A DNA stretch of 64,000 nt from Arthrobacter alpinus (GTDB lineage: Bacteria > Actinomycetota > Actinomycetes > Actinomycetales > Micrococcaceae): the NCBI RefSeq assembly GCF_900105965.1, contig NZ_FNTV01000001.1, positions 1,550,001-1,614,000 of the forward strand, read 5' to 3'. The translations under genes were made by a program, and so were the position numbers. The stretch's first letter is position 1. Every line of letters starts with the position of its first letter. Under the pieces are notes generated by a model. It saw only the letters and a list, made by a program, of their open reading frames with translations, had not been told where the DNA came from and searched no databases. Shown in pieces: positions 39,460-49,360 of this stretch.

Positions 39460-40286
39460 TGTTTTTCTCCTGCCATGAAGATTCTGCGGAAGGGAAAGAT
39501 CGTCCCATAGTCGCCTGCCGGATAGGCCTTCGCCACCAGCGCCGCGTATTCCTGCTCAAAGAATTTGCTGTCGGCCGGCCCCAGGGCAGCCAACACCGGC
39601 CGCAGTCCTGTGCCGCGGACCCATTCCAGCACGGGGTTTTCTCCCCGAAGGAGCTGGTTGTAGGTGGTTTCCCACACCTCAACTCTGGCGCCGGCCCGCA
39701 GGAACAGCTCCTGATATTCGGCTGGCTCACCCACGGCATCATTGTGCCGCAGCACCCCGTCCAGTTGTTTGCGCCACCGCGGGCTGTCGGCCAACTCACG
39801 CATAAGGACGTGCGACGGCGCCCCAAAGTTCCCGGGCACCTGCACCCCCAGCCACGCACCAGGGCGCATGGCCACGAGCCAGTCCACCATGAGTTCCCGG
39901 TGGGTGGGAACCCATTGCAATGCGGCATTGGAGACCACCACGTCCGTGGAATCATCGGGCCGCCAGGCCGTGATGTCCTTCTGCGCAAAGGAAAGCCCCG
40001 ATGCAGTGTGGGGTGAGACACTCGAGGTTGGGCCGGCGTCGTTCTGGGACGTGAGTTTTTGCGCCTCGTTGACCATGGCCGCGGAACTGTCCAGGCCCAG
40101 CACCTGCGCGGATGGCCAGCGCTGCGCCAGGGTCGCGGTGAGATTGCCCGGCCCACAGCCGAGGTCAACCACGGTGCGGGGCGCGGACGCAGTGATCCGG
40201 GACATCAGGTCAAAGAACGGCCGATTGCGGAAATCAGCGAATTCAACGTACTTGGCCGGTTCCCAAAGAAACTGTTGATCACTCAT
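39456..40286 (-). CDS. tam: Trans-aconitate 2-methyltransferase-like enzyme
   Basis: This 276-residue SAM-dependent methyltransferase has motif I VVDLGCGPGNLTATL near residue 40, then VLGLDSSAAMV and SFAQKDITAWRPDD (acidic loop), and DVVVSNAALQWVPTH near residue 125, which is the Tam-type signature. Tam methylates trans-aconitate, a stray inhibitor of aconitase. Length and motifs fit well. Its start lies 44 bp from the divergent helicase gene. The stop overlaps the deacetylase start (ATGA), a pairing whose meaning is unclear. Confidence 0.86.
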   Translation of the reverse strand: MSDQQFLWEPAKYVEFADFRNRPFFDLMSRITASAPRTVVDLGCGPGNLTATLAQRWPSAQVLGLDSSAAMVNEAQKLTSQNDAGPTSSVSPHTASGLSFAQKDITAWRPDDSTDVVVSNAALQWVPTHRELMVDWLVAMRPGAWLGVQVPGNFGAPSHVLMRELADSPRWRKQLDGVLRHNDAVGEPAEYQELFLRAGARVEVWETTYNQLLRGENPVLEWVRGTGLRPVLAALGPADSKFFEQEYAALVAKAYPAGDYGTIFPFRRIFMAGEKQ

Positions 40287-40330
40287 GGCGTTATCTTGCC
40301 ACAGCCGTGAGCGCCTAAGCTGGGAACATC

Positions 40331-42868
40331 ATGAATCTTCTTGAACAGCTTGCCACCTTGAATCCGCAGACCTCAACCGACGACGACGTGTTGGACGCGT
40401 TTTTGGAGTGGACGCTCGAGAAGGGGCTGGAGCTGTACCCGGCGCAGGAAGAGGCTGCGCTGGAGCTGGTCAGCGGCAACAATGTCATCCTGTCGACGCC
40501 CACGGGCTCGGGAAAGTCCTTGGTGGCCATCGCAGCGCACTTCAACGCCATGGCCCGCGGCGCCGCAAGCTACTACACGGCCCCCATCAAGGCCCTCGTG
40601 TCCGAGAAGTTCTTTGCCCTGTGCGAAATTTTCGGGGCGGAAAACGTCGGCATGATCACCGGTGATTCTTCCGTCAACCAGGACGCCCCCATCATCTGCT
40701 GCACGGCGGAAATCCTGGCCAACATCGCCCTGCGCGAAGGTGAGAATGCCGACGTCGGCGTTGTCATCATGGACGAATTCCATTACTACTCCGACCCGCA
40801 GCGCGGCTGGGCCTGGCAGCTGCCCTTGTTGGAGCTGCCGCAGTCGCAGTTCTTGCTCATGAGTGCCACCCTGGGCGACGTCAGCCGCTTCGAGCGCGAG
40901 CTGACCGAACTGACGAATCGCACGACCACCACGGTGTCCTCCGGCGAGCGTCCCATCCCGCTGCACTACTACTACGTGCAGACCGGAGTCCACGAGACTC
41001 TCGAGGAGCTGCTGGCCACCAAGCAGGTGCCCGTCTACGTGGTGCATTTCAGCCAGGCCGAGGCCATTGACCGCGCCCAGAACCTCATGAGCATCAATGT
41101 CTGCACCCGCGAGGAGAAGGACAAGATCAATGATCTCGTTGCCGGTTTCCGCTTCTCGGCCGGCTTTGGCAAGACCCTCAACCGCCTGGTCCGCCACGGC
41201 ATCGGCGTGCACCACGCTGGAATGTTGCCCAAGTACCGCCGCCTCGTGGAGCAGCTGGCCCAGGCCGGACTGCTGAAGGTCATCTGCGGCACCGACACCC
41301 TGGGCGTGGGCATCAACGTGCCCATCCGCACCGTGCTGCTGACAGCCCTGAGCAAGTACGACGGTGTCAAGACGCGAGTTCTGCAGGTTCGAGAGTTCCA
41401 GCAGATTGCCGGACGTGCGGGCCGCGCCGGCTACGACACTGCCGGCACCGTCATTGTGCAGGCCCCCGAGCACGTCATTGAAAACACCAAGGCCATGGCC
41501 AAGGCCGTTGCGAAGTTCGGCGATGACCAAAAGAAGCTGCGCCAGGTGGTCAAGAAGAAGCCCATGCAGGGCTTCGTCTCCTGGGGAGAGCCCACGTTCA
41601 CCCGCCTGGCCGAGTCCGTGCCGGAGCCGCTGACCTCCAGCTTCACCATTACGCACGCCATGCTGCTGAACCTGCTTGAGCGCCCCGGCGACCCGTTCCA
41701 GGCCGCCAAGGCCCTGCTGACCGACAACCATGAATCGCCATCCAAGCAGCGCATCCTCATGCGCAAGGCAATCGGCATGTATCGTGAACTGCTCGGCGCA
41801 GGCGTTGTGGAACGGATTCCCGAGGACGAACTCGAGAATGACGGCCGCACGGTCCGGCTCACCGTCCACCTGCAGATGAACTTTGCCCTGAACCAGCCGC
41901 TCTCCCCCTTTGCCCTGGCCGCGCTGGACCTTTTGGATGCGGAGTCTCCCAGCTACGCACTGGACGTCATCTCCGTCATCGAAGCCACCTTGGAAAAGCC
42001 GCGCCAGATTCTTGCGGCCCAACTAAAGCGGACCCGCACCGAGAAGGTCGCGGACATGAAGAGCCAGGGCATCGAGTACGACGAGCGCATGGCCATCCTC
42101 GACGAGGTCACCTACCCCATGCCGCTCTCGGAGCTGCTCTTCGACGCCTTCGACGTGTACCGCAAGGCCGCCCCGTGGATGGGCGATTTTGAGCTGAGCC
42201 CCAAGTCGATCATTCGCGACATGTATGAGCGCGCCATGAACTTCGGCGAATACGTCCAGTACTACTCGCTGGCCCGTTCCGAGGGCATTGTGCTGCGCTA
42301 TCTGACCGACGCTTACAAGGCGCTGCGCCAGACCGTTCCTCAGGATGCGCTGCGCGAGGACCTCGAGGACATCATCTCCTGGCTGGGCGAGCTGGTTCGC
42401 CAGGTTGACTCCAGCCTGCTGGACGAGTGGGAGAAGATGACCAGCGGCGAGGACTCCGTGCCGCTGGAAGAGACGGCGCTGCCCCCGGCTCCCCCTCGCT
42501 TGACGGACAACTCCCGTGCCTTCCGCGTTATGGTCCGCAATGAGATGTTCCGCCGTGTGGAGCTGGCCGCCGACGACGACTTTGAGGCCCTGGGAACGCT
42601 CGACGCCGAGCACGGCTGGGATTCCGATCGCTGGGCCGACGCCTTGGATGCGTACTGGGACGAACACGAGTTCATTGAATCCGGGCCCGCCGCCCGCGGC
42701 CCGGCCCTGCTGCACATCACGCCCTCTGCGGACTCCTGGGCTGTGCGGCAAACCATTGTGGACCCGGAAGGCAACCACGACTGGTTTATGTCGGCCACGG
42801 TGGATCTGGATGCATCCAACGAAGCCGGGTCCGCCGTGGTCCTGTTCAAGGAATTCAGCCGAATGTAG
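40331..42868 (+). CDS. Ski2-like DEAD/DEAH-box helicase with DUF3516-type C-terminus
   Basis: The 845-residue protein has an SF2 helicase core: motif I TPTGSGKS near residue 58, motif II DEFH in VIMDEFHYYSDPQRG near residue 150, SATLGDV (motif III), and in the second RecA domain HHAGMLPKYRR and QIAGRAGRAGYD (motif VI) near residue 360. The C-terminal half (about 480-845) is the part known as DUF3516 in actinobacteria and ends in a small alpha/beta region. RNA or DNA unwinding is expected, the pathway is unknown. Codon use looks more GC-rich at third positions than its neighbours. Confidence 0.9.
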   Translation: MNLLEQLATLNPQTSTDDDVLDAFLEWTLEKGLELYPAQEEAALELVSGNNVILSTPTGSGKSLVAIAAHFNAMARGAASYYTAPIKALVSEKFFALCEIFGAENVGMITGDSSVNQDAPIICCTAEILANIALREGENADVGVVIMDEFHYYSDPQRGWAWQLPLLELPQSQFLLMSATLGDVSRFERELTELTNRTTTTVSSGERPIPLHYYYVQTGVHETLEELLATKQVPVYVVHFSQAEAIDRAQNLMSINVCTREEKDKINDLVAGFRFSAGFGKTLNRLVRHGIGVHHAGMLPKYRRLVEQLAQAGLLKVICGTDTLGVGINVPIRTVLLTALSKYDGVKTRVLQVREFQQIAGRAGRAGYDTAGTVIVQAPEHVIENTKAMAKAVAKFGDDQKKLRQVVKKKPMQGFVSWGEPTFTRLAESVPEPLTSSFTITHAMLLNLLERPGDPFQAAKALLTDNHESPSKQRILMRKAIGMYRELLGAGVVERIPEDELENDGRTVRLTVHLQMNFALNQPLSPFALAALDLLDAESPSYALDVISVIEATLEKPRQILAAQLKRTRTEKVADMKSQGIEYDERMAILDEVTYPMPLSELLFDAFDVYRKAAPWMGDFELSPKSIIRDMYERAMNFGEYVQYYSLARSEGIVLRYLTDAYKALRQTVPQDALREDLEDIISWLGELVRQVDSSLLDEWEKMTSGEDSVPLEETALPPAPPRLTDNSRAFRVMVRNEMFRRVELAADDDFEALGTLDAEHGWDSDRWADALDAYWDEHEFIESGPAARGPALLHITPSADSWAVRQTIVDPEGNHDWFMSATVDLDASNEAGSAVVLFKEFSRM

Positions 42869-42877
42869 AGGGCGCGA

Positions 42878-42883
42878 TAAGCT
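42878..42883 (+). promoter_or_regulatory. -10-like box before the GNAT gene
   Basis: TAAGCT ends 7 nt before the ATG at 42891 and no Shine-Dalgarno is placed properly, so a leaderless transcript is possible in addition to read-through from the helicase gene 22 bp upstream. Confidence 0.35.
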
Positions 42884-42890
42884 CGATAAC

Positions 42891-43409
42891 ATGAGTCTGC
42901 TTCGCACTGCTGTGCCCTCCGATGTCCCCGCCATCCTTGGCATGATCCACGATCTGGCTGTTTACGAGAAAGAGCCTGACGCCGTCAAAAACACGGCGGA
43001 AATGCTCCATGCCAATCTATTTGGTGTCAGCCCCCAGATCTATGCGCACGTTGTGGAATCCCCCGTTGCGGGCGAGCCAATTGTGGGCTTCGCCCTGTGG
43101 TTCCTGAATTACTCCACGTGGGAGGGCACGCACGGGATCCACCTTGAGGACTTGTACGTTCGTCCCGAGGCGCGCGGCGGCGGCCATGGCAAGGCGCTGC
43201 TGCGGGAGCTGGCAAGGATCGCCGTGGAGCGCGGCTACGCCCGGGTCGAGTGGAGCGTGTTGGACTGGAACGAACCGTCCATTAATTTCTACAAATCCTT
43301 GGGCGCGGCGCCCATGGAAGGATGGTCGGTATTCCGGCTCGACGGCGCTGCACTGGACGATTTCGGCGCGTCTGCCGCCGAGACAGCTTCTGTCGAGGCA
43401 ACAGCGTGA
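42891..43409 (+). CDS. GNAT-family N-acetyltransferase (diamine acetyltransferase-like)
   Basis: The 172-residue protein has a GNAT fold. VGFALWFLNYSTWEGTHG near residue 65 (in part) and LEDLYVRPEARGGGHGKALL near residue 90 form the acetyl-CoA site, with the R-G-G-G-H-G pyrophosphate loop; WSVLDWNEPSINFYKSLGA is the C-terminal motif. Spermidine/spermine acetyltransferases share these segments, so a polyamine or related amine is a fair guess. The ATG at 42891 is the family start; the frame open upstream is inside the helicase gene. It overlaps the peptidase start by 4 nt. Confidence 0.88.
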   Translation: MSLLRTAVPSDVPAILGMIHDLAVYEKEPDAVKNTAEMLHANLFGVSPQIYAHVVESPVAGEPIVGFALWFLNYSTWEGTHGIHLEDLYVRPEARGGGHGKALLRELARIAVERGYARVEWSVLDWNEPSINFYKSLGAAPMEGWSVFRLDGAALDDFGASAAETASVEATA

Positions 43410-44683
43410 CCGCCCCTGCGCCGTATGTGGTCCGCGGACTTCGCGTCCAGGACCATTGGTTCTCCGCGCCCCTGGATCACGCCAATCCGGCCGGCCCGGC
43501 CATCAAGCTCTTCGCCCGTGAGTTTAGCGATCCGGCCCAGGACGGCCTGCCGTGGTTGCTATTTCTGCAAGGCGGTCCCGGCGGCAAAGGAAACCGGCCC
43601 ACGGGACTCAACGGTTGGGTCAAAGAGGCGGCCAAGGATTTCCGTATCCTCATGCTCGACCAGCGCGGCACCGGACTCTCAACGCCTGCCAACCGCCAGT
43701 CACTGCCGCTCGCCGGAGACGTCGCCGCTCAAGCCGATTACCTTTCACACTTCCGGGCCACGGACATTGTGGCCGATGCCGAGCTCATCCGGAAGTCCCT
43801 GGGGTCCGACCCCTGGAGCATTTTCGGTCAAAGCTACGGCGGATTCTGTGCCCTGACGTACCTGTCGTTCGCCCCCGAAGGCCTCAAGGAGGCTCTCATC
43901 ACGGGTGGCCTCGGCCCGCTGGCGGGACCGGCCGATCAGGTGTATCAAGCCACCTTCGAGCGCTTGCGCCGCAGAAACGCGGAGTACTTTGCCAAGTATC
44001 CTGCCGATCGGGACCGCCTGACACAGATCGTGCACCACGTTGGCGACGTGGCGGAGGTCCTCCCGACAGGTGAGCGTCTCACGGCCGAGCGTGTGCAGAT
44101 GCTGGGCAACTACCTCGGCGGAAACACACGTTTTGACGCACTCCATTTCGTTTTGGAGGACGCATTCATCGATACGCCAAGCGGCGTCCAGCTCTCGGAT
44201 TCGTTCCTGAACAACATCTCGGCCTATGTGGGCCGGGCCACCAATCCCCTCTATGCCTTAATGCATGAGTCCATCTATGTGCAGGGCGAGGCCAGTGATT
44301 GGGCCGCGGCCCGGGTTCTGGCCGCCAACCCCGACTTCTTCCCTGACGCGGTCGTGCCATTGCTTACGGGTGAAGCGATTTATCCTTGGTACTTCGATCA
44401 GGACCCCGCGCTTGCACCCCTGCGGGAGCTGGCCCACGTCCTTGCCGCCCGCACCGAAGGCTGGGACGCGCTCTATGACGTGGGGCAGCTGTCACGGAAT
44501 ACTGTTCCTGCTGCCGCAGCCGTCTACACAGACGATATTTTCGTCGACAGGGAGATTTCGCTGGCCACCGCCGGCGCCGTCCAGGGCCTGCATGTGTGGG
44601 AAACCGCCGATTTCCACCATGACGGCATAGCCGACGACGGCGAGGGCATCTTCGCCCGGTTGCTGCGGATGGTGCGGGGGTAG
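43406..44683 (+). CDS. Proline iminopeptidase-like alpha/beta hydrolase (S33 family)
   Basis: This 425-residue enzyme has the oxyanion region LQGGPGGKG near residue 55 and the nucleophile elbow FGQSYGGFC near residue 145. The likely acid is in the DDIFVDRE block near residue 378 and the histidine in HHDGI near residue 410. Relatives release N-terminal proline from peptides. No signal peptide is seen, so it is probably cytosolic. The GTG start overlaps the acetyltransferase stop (GTGA). GNAT and peptidase genes are therefore translationally coupled. Confidence 0.88.
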   Translation: MTAPAPYVVRGLRVQDHWFSAPLDHANPAGPAIKLFAREFSDPAQDGLPWLLFLQGGPGGKGNRPTGLNGWVKEAAKDFRILMLDQRGTGLSTPANRQSLPLAGDVAAQADYLSHFRATDIVADAELIRKSLGSDPWSIFGQSYGGFCALTYLSFAPEGLKEALITGGLGPLAGPADQVYQATFERLRRRNAEYFAKYPADRDRLTQIVHHVGDVAEVLPTGERLTAERVQMLGNYLGGNTRFDALHFVLEDAFIDTPSGVQLSDSFLNNISAYVGRATNPLYALMHESIYVQGEASDWAAARVLAANPDFFPDAVVPLLTGEAIYPWYFDQDPALAPLRELAHVLAARTEGWDALYDVGQLSRNTVPAAAAVYTDDIFVDREISLATAGAVQGLHVWETADFHHDGIADDGEGIFARLLRMVRG

Positions 44684-44718
44684 TTTCCGGAAGGCCGGCC
44701 AGCCGTTCCAGCTCGGCG

Positions 44719-45693
44719 CTAGGGCATGGCGGAGCCGCGGGCTTCCGTCCACAGCGCGTACCAGGCCTCCCGCGACATCTCGGCGGCAATTCGCGGGGCG
44801 TCCGCACAGGCGGCAATCCGGGCCGGGTTGCTGGTGCCGATGACCGGCGAGATGCGTGCGGGGTGCCGCATGAGCCATCCCAGGACAACGGCCTCGGCCG
44901 TGGTGTTCCATCCCTGGGCGAGTGCCTGGACAAGGCCGGCCGTGGCCAGATCAGCCGCGGTGCCTGATGGCCTCCCGCTGTAGAGGCCCTGGGCCAGCGA
45001 GCCGTAGGCCTGGAGCTCGATGCCGTGCGTTGCCGCATGTTCCAGGGTGCCGTGCGGGAAGCCGGTGTCGAAGCCGGTGTCCTGGTTGACCAGAACGGTG
45101 CTTTCCACCCAGGCCCGTTTGCCCAGGCTCATCTCCAGCTGGTTGGCAACGATGGGCGTCTCCAGCCGGTCCTGCAGGTGCGAGATCTGCGCGGCGGACA
45201 TGTTGGAAACGCCCAGGGCACGAACCTTGCCCTCCTCCATGAGGCGGCCGACGGCGCCGGCAAGCTCAGCCACGTCCGTGAGCGGGTCGGGGCGGTGCAG
45301 CAGGAGGATGTCCACGTAGTCGGTGCGAAGGCGCTGCAGGCTGCCGTTGACGCTGGCCAGGATGTGTCCGGCGCTGAAGTCGTAGCGGCCGGGCAGCCCG
45401 TCACCGGCCTGGCGGATGCCGCACTTTGTCTGGATCAGGAGCTGTTCGCGCAGTCCCGGCGTCGCGGCGAGCACGTCACCAAAGACCTGCTCGGACTTGC
45501 CCCTGCGGTAGATGTCGGCATGGTCAAAGAGCGTGATGCCAAGATGCCGGGCAGCGTCGATGGCCGCCGCGGCCTGGTCCACCTCGGCCGGGCCGTAAGG
45601 GGCGTCGTCCCAGCTGCCACCCAAGCCCATGCAACCGTAGATGAGGCGGCCGGGCGCCGAGGCGTTTGTTGCTGCGGTGGGGTGTGAAGTCAT
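44719..45693 (-). CDS. Aldo/keto reductase
   Basis: The 324-residue TIM barrel has the full catalytic set: Asp in FDHADIYRRGKSEQ near residue 57 with its Tyr, Lys in QTKCGIR near residue 90 and His in LLLHRPDPL near residue 130. It lies near the YdhF/oxidoreductase subgroup of E. coli by its start (IYGCMGLGGSWDD) and C-terminal PVIGTSNPARI. The substrate is unknown; NADPH is usual. It ends 35 bp from the convergent peptidase gene and begins 64 bp from the uvrB stop. Confidence 0.9.
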   Translation of the reverse strand: MTSHPTAATNASAPGRLIYGCMGLGGSWDDAPYGPAEVDQAAAAIDAARHLGITLFDHADIYRRGKSEQVFGDVLAATPGLREQLLIQTKCGIRQAGDGLPGRYDFSAGHILASVNGSLQRLRTDYVDILLLHRPDPLTDVAELAGAVGRLMEEGKVRALGVSNMSAAQISHLQDRLETPIVANQLEMSLGKRAWVESTVLVNQDTGFDTGFPHGTLEHAATHGIELQAYGSLAQGLYSGRPSGTAADLATAGLVQALAQGWNTTAEAVVLGWLMRHPARISPVIGTSNPARIAACADAPRIAAEMSREAWYALWTEARGSAMP

Positions 45694-45757
45694 GGATCCA
45701 AGCTTGCCACTCGCACCCGGAGCCGCCGGGATCCGGGCGCGGCGCGCCGCGTGCCTG

Positions 45758-47842
<2,085 letters not shown>

Positions 47843-47871
47843 GAGCTTAACGCTACCCCCGATGGGGAAAT

Positions 47872-47887
47872 TAGAACACCTGATCGA
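47872..47887. promoter_or_regulatory. LexA-like (SOS) box upstream of uvrB
   Basis: TAGAACACCTGATCGA has the TCGAAC-N4-GTTCGA layout with one mismatch in each half. It lies 30 bp upstream of the uvrB ATG, where repressor binding would block transcription. Confidence 0.55.
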
Positions 47888-48002
47888 AGACGCCATGGGG
47901 ACTACTACCCACCGAATATCCAGCGAGTGGAGGAACATCTGTGTGATTATTAGTATCAGAGTTCATCACACTCACGTCCCGCACGCCCTTTGAGAGGTAA
48001 TC

Positions 48003-48362
48003 ATGACCCAGAATCCAGAAAACTCGTACGAAAAGCCCGTTCAGCAGCCTTACGGGCAGCAGCCGGCTCCCTATGGCCAGCCTGGCTACGCTGCACCTTA
48101 TGGCGCTCCGGCTGAAGACCCGGGAAAGACCCTGGGCATCATCGGCCTGGTGCTGTGCTTTGTTGTCTCCCTTGCCGGCCTGATCGTATCGATCATCGCC
48201 AAGAAGAAGTCTGAAGCTGCCGGATTCACCGACAACACCCCGGCCAAGGTCGGGGTCATCCTCGGCTGGATCTTCACGATCGTGGGCTTCCTCGTCTTCA
48301 TCGGCTACATCATCTTCATCGTGGTCCTGGTCAACAGTGGCGAAATGACCACAACGTACTAA
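48003..48362 (+). CDS. DUF4190-type small membrane protein
   Basis: The 119-residue protein has a Pro/Gln/Tyr/Gly-rich N-terminus with repeated PYGQ/PYG units (residues 15-38) and two hydrophobic segments (about 43-65 and 82-107) separated by a basic loop KKKSEAAGF. This is the layout of DUF4190 proteins, common in actinobacteria, of unknown function. GAGAGG 5 nt before the ATG supports the start. It is monocistronic, divergent from uvrB and followed by a strong terminator. Confidence 0.85.
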   Translation: MTQNPENSYEKPVQQPYGQQPAPYGQPGYAAPYGAPAEDPGKTLGIIGLVLCFVVSLAGLIVSIIAKKKSEAAGFTDNTPAKVGVILGWIFTIVGFLVFIGYIIFIVVLVNSGEMTTTY

Positions 48363-48379
48363 GACTCACGTTCCGTGAC

Positions 48380-48410
48380 TGAGGGCCAGCTCATTGTGAG
48401 CTGGCCCTCA
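48380..48410. terminator. Bidirectional terminator between the DUF4190 gene and coaE
   Basis: TGAGGGCCAGCTCA (48380-48393) pairs perfectly with TGAGCTGGCCCTCA (48397-48410) around a 3-nt loop, 17 bp after one stop and 16 bp after the other. Confidence 0.88.
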
Positions 48411-48426
48411 GTTGCTTAATTGGCCA

Positions 48427-49338
48427 TTAGTCCACGATGTGAATGCAGGCGCGTACAGCAGGATCGGCGAATCCAAGGCTGTCGCCTGAGGAGCCAAGCT
48501 CCGCACAGGGAAAAAACCCGGCAACGGCCAGCGCCTCCTTGACGACGTCCGCACTGGCACCCTGTAGCCGCAGCCCGAAGACAAGTCGGTCACCGTCAGC
48601 CTTGGTTGCTTCCACCGAACTGGCCAGATCTCCTACTGCACGGACAAGACGCTCCCGCAAGCGTGCGGCGTCCCTGTCTCCAGGAACTCCCAACTCCAGC
48701 TCACTGTCACCGTGGGCCGCGGCTGTCCCCGCCGCAATGTTGGCTGCAAACGGGACCAGCCGCTGGTGCCACACAGCATCCAACTGTGCCACCGCCCGTT
48801 CCGGCGAGCCATCATTGTGGATGAGGACGTCGGCAACGGCCGCTCGCTCATCGTCGCTGGCCTGGGCCAACATCCGTGCCAAGGCGTCCGCCTCGGACAT
48901 GCCCCGGTCCCGGACCATGCGGGCAATGCGTTCCTCACGAGGCGCTTGGACAACCACCACGAGATGAAAATTGGAGCCTTGACCCGACTCGACCAGTAGC
49001 GGGATGTCCTGCACAACTATCGCACCCGGTCCGGCGTCGAGCTTGAGCGAATCGGCAGCAGCCCTGACCAGAGGGTGCACGATGGCGTTGAGGGCCAGGC
49101 GGTGTCCGTCGTCCGCAAACACAATTGAGCCGAGTTTGGGACGGTCGAGGGAGCCGTCCGGGAGCAGAATACCCTGCCCAAAGCGCTCCACGACGGCCGC
49201 AAGACCAGGCGAACCCGGGGCAACCACTTCCCTGGCCAGTTGGTCGGCATCGATCACGACGGCGCCCAGCTCACGGAATCGGTTGGCGAGCAGTGATTTG
49301 CCGGCCGCGATGCCGCCGGTCAGTCCCAAGGAAAGCAT
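48427..49338 (-). CDS. coaE: Dephospho-CoA kinase with a short GrpB-like C-terminal domain
   Basis: Residues 1-200 are CoaE, which phosphorylates dephospho-CoA in the last step of CoA synthesis: Walker A GLTGGIAAGKS near residue 6, VIDADQLAREVV near residue 32 and the RMVRDRGMSEADALARML lid. Residues about 215-303 do not belong to CoaE. GASADVVKEALAVAGFFPCAE and the ending FADPAVRACIHIVD resemble stretches of the GrpB/UPF0157 domain fused to mycobacterial CoaE, but the domain is about half size and lacks its usual N-terminal motif. The ATG follows a TAGTGT -10 box by 6 nt. Confidence 0.92.
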   Translation of the reverse strand: MLSLGLTGGIAAGKSLLANRFRELGAVVIDADQLAREVVAPGSPGLAAVVERFGQGILLPDGSLDRPKLGSIVFADDGHRLALNAIVHPLVRAAADSLKLDAGPGAIVVQDIPLLVESGQGSNFHLVVVVQAPREERIARMVRDRGMSEADALARMLAQASDDERAAVADVLIHNDGSPERAVAQLDAVWHQRLVPFAANIAAGTAAAHGDSELELGVPGDRDAARLRERLVRAVGDLASSVEATKADGDRLVFGLRLQGASADVVKEALAVAGFFPCAELGSSGDSLGFADPAVRACIHIVD

Positions 49339-49360
49339 GACTCCACACTAGACTGTATCG
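49339..49360. promoter_or_regulatory. 22-bp divergent leaderless promoter pair, coaE/yigZ
   Basis: On the minus strand TAGTGT (49345-49350) ends 6 nt before the coaE ATG. On the plus strand TAGACT (49349-49354) ends 6 nt before the yigZ GTG. The two -10 boxes share two bases, so both polymerases cannot open at once. Neither gene has a Shine-Dalgarno. Confidence 0.6.

Noticed and set aside
40373..42022. 549-codon minus-strand frame opposite the helicase gene
   Set aside because: The plus-strand helicase motifs are unmistakable; the antisense product is low-complexity and His/Gln/Gly-rich as expected from mirrored codons.
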